Source: Robiginitomaculum sp. (GTDB lineage: Bacteria; Pseudomonadota; Alphaproteobacteria; Caulobacterales; Maricaulaceae). From it: a stretch of 47,535 nt of DNA. Below, in pieces: positions 1 through 9,014 of the stretch. The notes under the pieces were generated by a model. That model worked only from the letters and a program-made list of their open reading frames with translations, did not search any database and was not told where the DNA came from. The stretch covers positions 1 through 47,535 of the forward strand of contig NVVV01000066.1 of the NCBI GenBank assembly GCA_002733495.1, written 5' to 3'. Position numbers and translations under genes: made by a program. How positions within the stretch are numbered: the first letter of the stretch is position 1; every line of letters begins with the position of its first letter.

Positions 1-100
1 GATCGCCACCCGATATGACAAACTTGCCGAAAACTACATGGCCATGATAAAACTCGCATCAATACGTATCTGGCTCAGATTTTATGAGTCTACGGCCTAG
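1..100 (+). mobile_element. IS5-family transposase, C-terminal end (cut by window edge)
   Basis: Reading from base 2, the frame gives about 32 codons ending in TAG at 98-100. The peptide contains RYDKLAENYMAMIKLA and ends IWLRFYESTA, which I recognise as the typical C-terminus of IS5-group (IS427/IS1031-like) DDE transposases. The rest of the element lies left of the window, so its length, integrity and left inverted repeat cannot be judged. The stop falls only 31 bases before the first possible start of the autotransporter gene, so the element end sits in that gene's upstream region. The DDE catalytic residues are not in view. Confidence 0.75.
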
Positions 101-131
101 TACCCGATAGACTGGGCTGGATGGATCGGCT

Positions 132-3100
132 ATGAACCATCGAAACCAAATCATAAAACGACTTGGCCGCTTTTTGATGGAACTAGACCTGATGTTGCGT
201 AAACTTTTCCTGACCTCTGTTGCCCTGCCCTTGCTTGGCTTTGCCAGCCTTGCCCACGCACAGGTCGAGGTCACAGACGAACGTACTGCCCCGATTGATA
301 CCGGCACGATTGATAATGGCAGTCCCGGTGACATCATTATCCGTAATGGCGGCTCGGTTCTGGTAGGCGCTGGTCCCGCCGTCACCATCAACACTGACAA
401 CACGGTGACCAATGAAGGCAATATTGGCTCGTCTGATGCGGACAACACCATTGGCATTTTAATTTCCGGGGGTACGACAGGCGGCTTTACCAATGATGGC
501 ACGATCAACCTGAAAGAGGATTACACCGCAGAAGACAGTGACGGCGATGGCGACCCCGATGGCCCGTTTGCCATTGGAACCGGGCGCACCGGCATTCTGG
601 TAGAAGGATCATCGGCGTTTACCGGAGATATATTAAACGGCGCGGCGGGGCGCATCACAATTGAAGGCAATGATTCGGCAGGCATTCGCATTCTTGCGGG
701 GCTTGATGGCAACCTGACCAATGAGGGTAATATTGCGCTTACCGGGGCCAATGGCTTTGCCATTCAAATAGCCAGTACCGTAAATGGCGATGTCAGTAAT
801 GTGGGCACGATCAGCACGGTTGGCGAAAACACTGTGGGTATTGGGGTTGAAGCCGATATCAATGGTCAGCTCATCAATACCGGCACGATTACGTCTAGTG
901 GTTTTCGCGAATCCACCCGGCGCAATAGTGCAGACAACCGGGCAAACCTGGATGCTGATGATTTAACACCAGGAGGCAGTGCCGTATCCATAGCGGCAAA
1001 CGTCTCAGGTGGGTTTCTAAATGGCCGGGTATTAAACTCTACGGGAGCAGTCATTAGTTTTGGCCGTATTTCCTCAATAGGATCTGCTCCTGCTGTTTTG
1101 GTCACAGCCGGTGTAGATGGCGAGGCTGGTGGCGATGTAACTTTGGGTGCCGTTGGCACAGAAACGAATGTTGATGATTTTGGTCTGGTCAATGACGGTG
1201 ATATCACGGCTACCGGAATCAATGACGGATTTGTTGCCACCGCCATTCTGGTACAAGGACAGGATGTTGGTGGTACCATGCGCCGCGCCATTATTGAGAA
1301 TGGCATTTTGAACAATCGGTTTATTTTTGCAACGTCTTTTGACGCCACCTCACGCGCCATATGGGTAGGCGATGGCGGTGTTGTGGATACTGTACGCAAT
1401 TCAGCGACTATTCGCAGTGCTGTTATTTCGCAAGCGGGTCACCAGGCCATCGGCCTGGCCGTTGATACGGGCGGCACAGTCAATACTGTTTTTAATAACG
1501 GCTCAATTGAGGCCTCCTTTACCGGCAGCGGAACAGGCTCTCAGGCTGTGGCAATATTCGACGCATCTGGCACGCTGGATCTGATTGAAAACGAGGGACA
1601 GATCACCGCCGTCTACATCGAAGTCCTGCCAAACGGTGAAGAAGCCGACCCCAACGACAACACCCGCCGTACCGTAGCCATTGACGTTAGCGCCAACACC
1701 TCGGGCGTGACGCTGACCCAAAACGTGAACTCCAACCCGGACAGTGCTTTCATACCGGCGATTCGCGGCGACGTCCTGCTGGGCAGCGGTGATGATGTTG
1801 TCGAATTAAACGCGGGCACTGTGGATGGCGATATTGTCTTTGGTGATGGCGCTGACCTGCTAACCGTTGACGGTGGCGCCGAAGTTACCGGGGCACTTTA
1901 CGATTCTGATGGCTTGCTTACCCTGGATATTCGTGACGGAACACTGGCGCTTGGCTCCGGCACGACATTATCTCTGACCGATGCCACATTTGGCGCGGAC
2001 GCCTTGTTACAAATGACACTGAGCGGTTCTGCAAATGGCATTATTGGCGCAACTTTTGATGCCACTGGCTCGGTTGTATTTGTTGACGGGGCCACGATTG
2101 CACCGATTCTGGATGGCCTGATTGGCGATGGGGGCGCGTTTAGCTTCCTGCATGCTGACACTCTTACCATTGGTGGAACATTTGATGCCCTTCTAAATGC
2201 AGATCAATTGCCATTCCTCTACAATGTTGATCTGCGTCAGGGGGCAGGCAACACTCTCGTCCTGGACCTTCGCCGGCGCACAGCTAGCGAGTTGGGCTTT
2301 GATGCAAACCAGAGCGCGGCCTATGACGCCTGGTTTACAGCGCTCTCTGCCAGCAGCGACAGTGCACTGGAATCCGGTTTTGCACAATTAACAACGGCAG
2401 ATGACTTTTATGCCGCCTATAACCAGCTCTTGCCTGAATTTGGTGCCGCGGCACTGCAATTCACTTTGGCCAATACTGATGGCACGACCGGGGCCGTGGC
2501 CTCACGGCTGGATAATGTACGCCGGGGCTATGGCGAACAGGGCGGGTTATGGGTCGAAGAAATCGGTTATTATATGAGCCGCAACCTTAGCTCAATCACA
2601 CAGCCTTATCGCGGATTTGGCCTTGGCCTGGCTATTGGGATTGACCGGCCACTTGGTCCGTTTGAAGCTGTTGGGATTGCCATCAGCGGGTTTTCAAATG
2701 AAATCAAACAACCGGGTAGTTTTGACAAGCCGCTAACGTCAAAATCTGCACAATTGGGTATTTATGCCGGCGGCAAGTTTGGTGGTGCCAATTTTGAAAC
2801 CCATACAGGCTTTGGCCTTGATGATTTTAATTCAGAACGGGTTCTTGAATTTGGTGATGTATCACGGACGTCTCTTGGCAGCTGGAGTGGCCGTCACATC
2901 GCCAGCACTACCCGTTTGTCCTATGACTTTATGGCGGGAAAATGGTTCATACGGCCCGGTGCCTCGCTTGATTATCTCTGGCTGAAAGAAAACAGCTATT
3001 TAGAGACCGGAGGTGGCTCTGGCATTGATCTGGACATTAACGCGCGCACATCCAAGTCCTTCTCTGGCACGGCGACGATCACTTTTGGTCGGCGCTATGG

Positions 3101-3371
3101 CAGTACCAAAGCATCCTGGTGGTCACCGCGCTTGCGTCTGGGCATTCGTAATGAATTTCAGGGCAATGCGGCCAGCACTGTGGCCCGTTTCTCGGGCTTT
3201 ACCGATGAATTCACGCTCACACCGCAGGCATTACCTAAGACAGCTGCCCTTCTGGGCCTGTCCTTTACTGCAGGCAGCCAGTTCACCTCTTTTGGCCTGG
3301 ATTATGATGTAGACATCCGCAACGGGTTTATCCGTCAAACCGGGCGGCTAGTGATTCGTTTTATATTCTGA
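132..3371 (+). CDS. Autotransporter outer-membrane beta-barrel protein (type Va secretion)
   Basis: A 1079-residue protein if read from the ATG at 132. ATGs at 177 and 192 are alternatives, and the one at 192 places a standard signal peptide (MLRKLFLTSVALPLLGFASLAHA) at the very N-terminus. None has a strong ribosome binding site. Residues of about 45-790 are low-complexity Gly/Asn/Asp/Thr-rich sequence with many repeats of the type 'N-x-G-x-I', as expected for a beta-helical passenger. An acidic DSDGDGDPDG stretch near residues 135-145 resembles a calcium-binding loop. From about residue 800 the pattern changes to alternating aromatic/hydrophobic strands and ends in RFIF with a terminal Phe, the signature of an autotransporter barrel recognised by BAM. 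The passenger probably is displayed on or released from the cell surface; its activity (adhesin or other) cannot be told. It stands alone, with an IS5 end just upstream and hairpins downstream. Confidence 0.9.
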   Translation: MNHRNQIIKRLGRFLMELDLMLRKLFLTSVALPLLGFASLAHAQVEVTDERTAPIDTGTIDNGSPGDIIIRNGGSVLVGAGPAVTINTDNTVTNEGNIGSSDADNTIGILISGGTTGGFTNDGTINLKEDYTAEDSDGDGDPDGPFAIGTGRTGILVEGSSAFTGDILNGAAGRITIEGNDSAGIRILAGLDGNLTNEGNIALTGANGFAIQIASTVNGDVSNVGTISTVGENTVGIGVEADINGQLINTGTITSSGFRESTRRNSADNRANLDADDLTPGGSAVSIAANVSGGFLNGRVLNSTGAVISFGRISSIGSAPAVLVTAGVDGEAGGDVTLGAVGTETNVDDFGLVNDGDITATGINDGFVATAILVQGQDVGGTMRRAIIENGILNNRFIFATSFDATSRAIWVGDGGVVDTVRNSATIRSAVISQAGHQAIGLAVDTGGTVNTVFNNGSIEASFTGSGTGSQAVAIFDASGTLDLIENEGQITAVYIEVLPNGEEADPNDNTRRTVAIDVSANTSGVTLTQNVNSNPDSAFIPAIRGDVLLGSGDDVVELNAGTVDGDIVFGDGADLLTVDGGAEVTGALYDSDGLLTLDIRDGTLALGSGTTLSLTDATFGADALLQMTLSGSANGIIGATFDATGSVVFVDGATIAPILDGLIGDGGAFSFLHADTLTIGGTFDALLNADQLPFLYNVDLRQGAGNTLVLDLRRRTASELGFDANQSAAYDAWFTALSASSDSALESGFAQLTTADDFYAAYNQLLPEFGAAALQFTLANTDGTTGAVASRLDNVRRGYGEQGGLWVEEIGYYMSRNLSSITQPYRGFGLGLAIGIDRPLGPFEAVGIAISGFSNEIKQPGSFDKPLTSKSAQLGIYAGGKFGGANFETHTGFGLDDFNSERVLEFGDVSRTSLGSWSGRHIASTTRLSYDFMAGKWFIRPGASLDYLWLKENSYLETGGGSGIDLDINARTSKSFSGTATITFGRRYGSTKASWWSPRLRLGIRNEFQGNAASTVARFSGFTDEFTLTPQALPKTAALLGLSFTAGSQFTSFGLDYDVDIRNGFIRQTGRLVIRFIF

Positions 3372-3560
3372 TTACAACTTAAAAGTGTTAACAATGGGCG
3401 CCCCGGTTATTAACAGGCCTCATGACCATGACCGCAACACATTGAAATAAATTGTATTTTTTATTTTCACTCAATTTTATATTGCAACTTGACATTAATT
3501 ACTACTTTAACGAGTATTTAAACGCGTCCTATCGTGTCAGGCGCATCTCCCCGGCGGGCT

Positions 3561-3626
3561 CACCCCGTGCTCAAGTTTCCGGGGTGAAGGGCTGGAGACA
3601 CCCCGAGCTCCAGCCCTTCTTTTTTC
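3561..3626 (+). terminator. Tandem hairpins ending in a rho-independent terminator
   Basis: The first hairpin pairs CACCCCG (3561-3567) with CGGGGTG (3580-3586). The second pairs AAGGGCTGGAG (3587-3597) with CTCCAGCCCTT (3608-3618) and is followed by CTTTTTTC, a standard intrinsic terminator for plus-strand transcription. The GGGGTG arm of the first hairpin could instead pair with CACCCC at 3599-3604 inside the loop of the second, so the two folds may exclude each other. It lies 216 bases after the autotransporter and about 55 bases before the next gene, so it could end the first or attenuate the second. Confidence 0.75.
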
Positions 3627-3681
3627 TGCACGGCTTTTCTGCCTCTGATATATTTTATGCGAATCATAAAAGGGGTATTCC

Positions 3682-4737
3682 ATGGCATTGGTCAACGCAA
3701 CAATAGCATTTGTCGGCCTTCTTATCATTTATGGCTGTCAAACGGGGACACACAGCACCTCTCCCTTGCGGTCACCAGAACAGACAAAGAGACCTGCTTC
3801 TCTGACAATATTGATCCATGGCGGCGCTGGCTCTCTGCCTGCCGGTGGCATGGCAGAGAAAGATGAAGCAGCCTACCGCGCTGCCCTCGGTCTGGCGCTG
3901 GATACAGGATACAATATTCTGTCAGACGGAGGCAGTGCCCTTGATGCTGTTCAGGCGGCAATCGTCACCATGGAAGACAACCCGCTATTTAATGCCGGTA
4001 AGGGTGCCGTTTTTACCGCTGAGGGCAGAAATGAACTGGATAGCTCGCTTATGGATGGCCGTGACCGCAATGCCGGGGCTGTGACCGGGGTGACAACCAT
4101 TAGGAACCCGATTTTGGCTGCACGGGCCGTGATGGACCAAAGCCCCCATGTAATGATGGCGCGCGATGGGGCCGAAGCCTTTGCCAAGGCAAAGGGGCTG
4201 GAAATCGTTTCCCCTGATTATTTTTACACAGAAAAACGCTGGCAGCAGTTACAAAAAGCGCGCGCCGCCGCCAAGGCCAAGGCGGCTTTGCCTGCAACCT
4301 CGCATTTTGGCACGGTGGGAGCCGTCGCTCTGGATGCCAACGGCCATATCGCCGCCGGCACCTCGACCGGGGGCATGACATACAAGCGCTATGGCCGCAT
4401 TGGTGATTCGCCTATTATCGGTGCAGGCACTTATGCCAGCGATCTTTCCTGCGCCGTATCGGCCACAGGCTGGGGCGAGTTTTTTATTCGCGGCACGGCA
4501 GCACGAGACATTTGCGCTCGGGTGCAGTGGGCCGGCGCCGATATTCAACAGGCCGCTGACCAGGTTATTGCTGATCTGAAAAACATGGGCGGCACAGGCG
4601 GTGTACTGGCGCTAACCCCCAAGGGCACGTATGCTTTTTCTTTCTCGACTCAGATGATGTTCCGGGGCGTACGTACTGCACAACGCAAAGATGTTTATAT
4701 CGAGAATAATGATAACCAGAGCGGCACGGGTGAGTAA
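3682..4737 (+). CDS. Isoaspartyl peptidase / plant-type L-asparaginase (Ntn hydrolase), probable lipoprotein
   Basis: 351 residues, the usual length for the type 2 asparaginase/IaaA family, which hydrolyses isoaspartyl dipeptides and asparagine. The family is autocatalytically cleaved into alpha and beta chains. The cleavage site is clear: HFGTVGAV, with Thr211 as the new N-terminal nucleophile, followed by the conserved GTSTGGMTYK and GRIGDSPIIGAGTYA segments. The conserved N-terminal IHGGAG and GKGAV motifs are present. The N-terminus has a hydrophobic stretch ending IYGC, so Cys19 may be a lipidation site and the enzyme would act in the periplasm. AGGGG lies 7-11 bases before the ATG. parE starts 6 bases after its stop, so the two are probably co-transcribed. 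The lipobox is imperfect (Tyr at -2). Confidence 0.88.
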   Translation: MALVNATIAFVGLLIIYGCQTGTHSTSPLRSPEQTKRPASLTILIHGGAGSLPAGGMAEKDEAAYRAALGLALDTGYNILSDGGSALDAVQAAIVTMEDNPLFNAGKGAVFTAEGRNELDSSLMDGRDRNAGAVTGVTTIRNPILAARAVMDQSPHVMMARDGAEAFAKAKGLEIVSPDYFYTEKRWQQLQKARAAAKAKAALPATSHFGTVGAVALDANGHIAAGTSTGGMTYKRYGRIGDSPIIGAGTYASDLSCAVSATGWGEFFIRGTAARDICARVQWAGADIQQAADQVIADLKNMGGTGGVLALTPKGTYAFSFSTQMMFRGVRTAQRKDVYIENNDNQSGTGE

Positions 4738-4743
4738 GCAAGC

Positions 4744-6765
4744 ATGAGTGACAAATCGGGAAAATCCAGGCTGGACGAGGCAACAGCCCTCTTTGGGGCA
4801 CCAGAAAAAGCCACGGCCCCAACCGCCTATACCGCCGAAGATATTGAGGTGCTTGAGGGGCTGGAGCCAGTGCGCAAGCGCCCGGGCATGTATATTGGCG
4901 GCACGGGCCGCGCCGCTTTGCATCATCTTTTTGCCGAAGTGCTGGATAACGCCATGGACGAAGCCGTGGCAGGCTATGCGGACCGTATCGAAGTCTCCCT
5001 AAAGCCGGGTAATGTATTAACCGTAGTCGATAATGGCCGGGGCATCCCGGTCGATCCGCATCCCAAATTCAAGGATAAATCAGCGCTGGAAGTGATCATG
5101 ACCACCCTGCACGCTGGCGGTAAGTTCTCGTCCAAGGTGTACCAAACCTCGGGCGGTCTGCACGGGGTTGGGGTTTCGGTGGTCAATGCGCTATCTGAGC
5201 GTCTGGATGTTGAGGTGGCGCGCGGTAAAAAACTCTATGCACAAAGTTTTTCGCGCGGCCTGTCTTTGGGCAAGTTACAGGAAATGGGTGCCGCCCCCAA
5301 TCGGCGCGGCACGCTGGTGCGCTTTACGCCGGACCCGGAAATCTTTGGTGACAAGCTATCCTTTTCACCAAAACTGGTTTTTCGCATGGCCCGCGCCAAG
5401 GCCTATTTGCAACGGGGCGTGCGCATTCGCTGGCGCTGTGATGCGAGCCTTGTCGAAGGCACAGATACCCCGGCAGAAGCCGAATTTCATTTTCCGGGTG
5501 GGCTGGCAGATTTTCTGCGTGAACGCCTGGGCAGCAAAACCACCATCACGCCAGACGTCTTTGCCGGGCGCGTTAAAAAAGACGGCGGTCACGGCTCGGT
5601 CGAATGGGCGATCGCCTGGACCCCGCAAGGCTTTGGCGAGGCCGATGGCTTTACCTCGTCTTATTGCAATACGGTGCCCACCATTGAGGGGGGCACCCAT
5701 GTTTCTGGCCTGCGCTCTGCCCTGACCAAAGCCATAAAGGCCTATGCAGAAACCGCAGGGCTTGGCAAAAAGGCGGCACACATCACTGCCGATGATGTCT
5801 TGGGCACCGCCGGGGCCATGGTCTCGGTGTTCATTACCGAGCCGGAGTTTCAGGGCCAGACCAAAGAGAAACTCGCCTCGCCTGTCGCTGCCAAAGCCGT
5901 AGAGGCCGCCGTGCGTGATCCCTTTGATCACTGGCTGGCCGGTGCCCCAAAGGAAGCGGCCAAATTGCTCGAATGGGTGATCGGGCGTGCCGAAGACCGC
6001 CTGCGCCGCCGCCGCGAAAAAGAGGTCAGCCGCAAAAGTGCAACACGCAAGCTGCGCCTGCCCGGCAAGCTGGCCGATTGTTCGCGATCCGGCACACAAG
6101 ATACCGAGATTTTTCTGGTCGAAGGCGACAGCGCCGGTGGCTCAGCCAAACAAGCGCGCAACCGCAAGACCCAGGCGATCCTGCCGCTCAAGGGTAAAAT
6201 CCTCAATGTCGCCAGTAATACCGCCGAAAAAATCGCCGCCAATCAGGAAATTCGCGACCTTTCCCAGGCCCTCGGCGTACATATCGGGGCGCGCTTTGAT
6301 CTTGAAAACTTGCGTTATGAACGCGTTATCATCATGACCGATGCCGATGTGGATGGCGATCATATTGCCGCGCTGCTGATCACATTTTTCTATAAAACCA
6401 TGCCCGAGATTATCCATGCCGGGCGGCTCTATCTGGCTCTGCCGCCGCTTTACCGCCTCAGCCAGAAGGGCAAAAGCGCCTATGCCCGCGATGATGCGCA
6501 CCGCGAGGAATTGCTGCGCACGGAATTTTCAGGGCGCGGCAAGGTCGAGATCAGTCGCTTTAAGGGTCTTGGCGAAATGATGCCGGCACAGCTTAAAGAA
6601 ACCACTATGGACCCGGCCAAACGTACGCTGGCACGGATTTGTTTTGACGAAGATAATCTGCCCACCACCGAAGCTTTGGTCGAAACCCTCATGGGCAAAA
6701 AACCAGAACTGCGCTTTCAGTTTATCCAAGAACATGCCAAATTCGTAAGCGAGCTGGATGTATAG
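4744..6765 (+). CDS. parE: DNA topoisomerase IV subunit B
   Basis: 673 residues, the usual length for alphaproteobacterial ParE. With ParC it decatenates daughter chromosomes. The GHKL ATPase domain starts EGLEPVRKRPGMYIG (about residues 38-52), with LDNAMDEA at 67-74 holding the catalytic Glu and the Asn Mg ligand. DNGRGIPVD and GGLHGVGVSVVNALS follow. The TOPRIM domain has EGDSAGGSAKQAR near 460 and DADVDGDH near 533, and the C-terminus is the short ParE type. ParE is favoured over GyrB because of length and the ParE-like MPEIIHAGRLYLALPPLYRL stretch. ATG follows the asparaginase stop by six bases. The gene converges on the OLD nuclease gene, leaving only 26 bases between stops. Confidence 0.95.
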   Translation: MSDKSGKSRLDEATALFGAPEKATAPTAYTAEDIEVLEGLEPVRKRPGMYIGGTGRAALHHLFAEVLDNAMDEAVAGYADRIEVSLKPGNVLTVVDNGRGIPVDPHPKFKDKSALEVIMTTLHAGGKFSSKVYQTSGGLHGVGVSVVNALSERLDVEVARGKKLYAQSFSRGLSLGKLQEMGAAPNRRGTLVRFTPDPEIFGDKLSFSPKLVFRMARAKAYLQRGVRIRWRCDASLVEGTDTPAEAEFHFPGGLADFLRERLGSKTTITPDVFAGRVKKDGGHGSVEWAIAWTPQGFGEADGFTSSYCNTVPTIEGGTHVSGLRSALTKAIKAYAETAGLGKKAAHITADDVLGTAGAMVSVFITEPEFQGQTKEKLASPVAAKAVEAAVRDPFDHWLAGAPKEAAKLLEWVIGRAEDRLRRRREKEVSRKSATRKLRLPGKLADCSRSGTQDTEIFLVEGDSAGGSAKQARNRKTQAILPLKGKILNVASNTAEKIAANQEIRDLSQALGVHIGARFDLENLRYERVIIMTDADVDGDHIAALLITFFYKTMPEIIHAGRLYLALPPLYRLSQKGKSAYARDDAHREELLRTEFSGRGKVEISRFKGLGEMMPAQLKETTMDPAKRTLARICFDEDNLPTTEALVETLMGKKPELRFQFIQEHAKFVSELDV

Positions 6766-6791
6766 GAGGAGCAGATAGTAGTGTCTGGGTT

Positions 6792-8609
6792 CTAACCATT
6801 GAGTAGTCTGTCTGCTACAACATTGATTATGCCATCGATGTCAGCAGTATTCCAGCCTTCCTCAATTGCGCGGTTCGTAAATTCCTCTTTCGCAAGGTTA
6901 GGCACACCCCTAGCATAAAGCCAAGGTGCCGTACCAGGTTCTGCATTCAAGAGACTTACTACTGTCTGCTGATTTTTCAATGTTTCGAAATACTTATTAT
7001 GAATTGTACTTTTCCACTTGGATATTTGTTGATTTTCTTGGTTCATCTCAATAAATTCCAAGCAAAAGTTATTTGCATCCACAACAGGAAATAGGAATTC
7101 TGCTGTAAAAATTGCTTGTTTTTCTTGTATGCTGTACTCATCTAGAAATTGTTTGAAATTTACACTCATTGGTAAGGTCCAAACAAATACGGTGTCCGAA
7201 AATACCGCAGGCTCTTCTCCAACTGACTTTCCTGTAAGAGCTCTAGCAGCATCGCGCCCAGCCTCATCATTATCGTATAGAAATAGGGTTGGGGCCGCAG
7301 GGTTCACTCCTCCATTAGCTAGGAGTGCTTTGAAAAGCCCCTTTACTGTGCCAGGCGTTCCATTAAGTGGCCTTACTGCTATATTATGGTCATGTTCCAT
7401 CCTTCTTAAGGCAGAAGAAAATAAAGTCACATCATGACTTCCCTCAACGAAAAGAGTGGGTTGATTCAGCGTTAAAAGCGTGTTTCGCAACACCTCTGCC
7501 TTTTCTTTATATTCTTCTAATTCAGTTTTTTGAACTTCCATCTGCCGTATGACAAATGGCAGTTGCAACAACCCCGCTCTATCCATAACTCGTTCTGCAT
7601 CTTCTATTTCGTCAATCCTCTCCGCAGCATTCGGAGGAACCATTTCATTGCTATCATTGTACTCTTGCTTACTAATGAAAAAACGGTTCGCAGCAACATT
7701 TTCGGCCTCGGCTAAGTAAAAGGCTGGTGAGTGACTAGTGATGAAAATTTGGACGTCATTACACGAGGCAAATTCAGCAAATCGCTTTGCCTCGGTTGTA
7801 GCGGCACCCAGATCAAGAGAATTCTCAGGCTCTTCGAAGCCCCAAAGGTAGAATTTGCTACGCACCTCGTTTTCATTGATGAAGTGTAAGAGCTCAGGTA
7901 GATAGCGTGCTTTAATTCCATCCCCCTTTTGCCGAAGTAAAGAATGATTGTCGATACCTTGTGCAAAGTCGAGATTCCGAAACAGACGCTTCATATCGGT
8001 GGGAGGGCGTATGCTGGCAGGCGCACCAAGCATGTCTGTAAGTTGTGTGGTTAAATCTGATGTTTCGCCACTGATAGCCGCTATGAAATCACGCGTTGCA
8101 TTTTGTAATGTATCTGTTTCCGCAGCAGCGCCATAAAGGCGTTCAATTAGGTCTGAATAGACCTCAATGTCTTTCACCGCCGGGATATAAGTGAAATCAA
8201 TGTCATTGAGAAAACGGGTAAGGCGAGCTTTTTTTCCAACACTGGGCAATGCTGGTTGTTCTACTTGATTTACCTTTCCATCACGATTCCATTGCTTTTT
8301 TATGGCGATAGTTTTACCCAGTGCACCTTCGTAGTTTTCCGGTACGTTGAAAGTAATTCTGATCCAGAGAAATTGTCTTCCTTTGGCCTCACGTGCTTCT
8401 TTTTTCCGTGGGTCGGACATATCGAGTGAAAAATCGAAATCGTGGCCAGAATCGATTTTTCCATTGAAAAATAGGTTGAGGGCACGCAGGAGATTTGATT
8501 TGCCGCTATCGTTTCGACCGAAGATGACATTGAGGTCGCCGACATTATTCAGCGTTGCCTTATAGAGTGAGCGGTAATAGTATACTTCTATTTTTTTAAT
8601 TAATTTCAT
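6792..8609 (-). CDS. OLD-family ATP-dependent endonuclease (AAA ATPase + TOPRIM)
   Basis: 605 residues. An SMC/RecF-like ATPase fills the N-terminal half: Walker A GRNDSGKSN at 31-39, the signature/Walker B region LWGFEEPENSLDLG near 255, and a switch histidine in FITSHSPAFYL. The C-terminal TOPRIM nuclease shows LFVEGSHDV (metal-binding Glu) near 385 and LFLYDNDEAGRDA near 440. This is the class of OLD nucleases, which includes phage P2 Old and the GajA subunit of Gabija; several act in phage defence. No GajB-type UvrD helicase or reverse transcriptase lies next to it, so it seems a stand-alone OLD protein. The gene is clearly more AT-rich than parE and carries AT-rich flanks, which suggests transfer. 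Start ATG at 8609 has GAGAGG seven bases upstream. Confidence 0.88.
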   Translation of the reverse strand: MKLIKKIEVYYYRSLYKATLNNVGDLNVIFGRNDSGKSNLLRALNLFFNGKIDSGHDFDFSLDMSDPRKKEAREAKGRQFLWIRITFNVPENYEGALGKTIAIKKQWNRDGKVNQVEQPALPSVGKKARLTRFLNDIDFTYIPAVKDIEVYSDLIERLYGAAAETDTLQNATRDFIAAISGETSDLTTQLTDMLGAPASIRPPTDMKRLFRNLDFAQGIDNHSLLRQKGDGIKARYLPELLHFINENEVRSKFYLWGFEEPENSLDLGAATTEAKRFAEFASCNDVQIFITSHSPAFYLAEAENVAANRFFISKQEYNDSNEMVPPNAAERIDEIEDAERVMDRAGLLQLPFVIRQMEVQKTELEEYKEKAEVLRNTLLTLNQPTLFVEGSHDVTLFSSALRRMEHDHNIAVRPLNGTPGTVKGLFKALLANGGVNPAAPTLFLYDNDEAGRDAARALTGKSVGEEPAVFSDTVFVWTLPMSVNFKQFLDEYSIQEKQAIFTAEFLFPVVDANNFCLEFIEMNQENQQISKWKSTIHNKYFETLKNQQTVVSLLNAEPGTAPWLYARGVPNLAKEEFTNRAIEEGWNTADIDGIINVVADRLLNG

Positions 8610-8714
8610 ATCATGCCTCTCTATATATATTACAACTTATCTATTAGGGGGCCTACTCCTATATATAGCCGACAATAAAGCAACTACCGAACTGAGGGTT
8701 TATGCTGGCCCCAT

Positions 8715-9014
8715 TCAAACCAGCTCCAGCCTTAACGACCGGCCAACGGCCTTGGCAGCGCGCGACAGCGTGGCGAGGGTGACATTGCCATTATTCGGAT
8801 CAAGCAGCCGGTTTAGTTGTGAACGGCTGGTATTTAGGCGCTCGGCCATTGCCATTTTCGTCATGCCTTGCGCCTTCATGGCCTCGGCAAGCTGAAACGC
8901 GATCACCCGTTTGACGGCATATTCTGTGGCTTCCTCATACGTGCCTTGTTCTTTCAAAAATTCGCCAAAAAACTGGCCGGGTTTTCCAACCTCCAGCGCG
9001 CTATTCTTACTCAT
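8715..9014 (-). CDS. HTH-type antitoxin (HigA/XRE-like)
   Basis: 99 residues, with an XRE-type helix-turn-helix in the C-terminal half (MTKMAMAERLNTSRSQLNRL, about residues 51-70), followed by DPNNGNVTLATLSRAAKAVG, typical of HigA-like antitoxins paired with Gp49/HigB toxins. The family binds and neutralises the toxin and represses the operon. Its start overlaps the toxin stop by four bases (ATGA), so translation is coupled and the order is toxin first, as in higBA. It sits 105 bases before the OLD nuclease gene on the same strand, so both could share transcripts. Confidence 0.85.
   Translation of the reverse strand: MSKNSALEVGKPGQFFGEFLKEQGTYEEATEYAVKRVIAFQLAEAMKAQGMTKMAMAERLNTSRSQLNRLLDPNNGNVTLATLSRAAKAVGRSLRLELV

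Noticed and set aside
3452..3706. Plus-strand ORF of 84 codons between the autotransporter and the asparaginase gene
   Set aside because: It runs straight through the terminator hairpins, overlaps the next gene's start and has no protein-like composition.
5365..6099. Long minus-strand ORF (244 codons) inside parE
   Set aside because: It is the antisense shadow of a GC-rich, conserved parE region; no ribosome binding site and no family.
6792..8609. Gabija (GajAB) system
   Set aside because: The nuclease resembles GajA in domain order, but no UvrD-like GajB gene is adjacent on either side.
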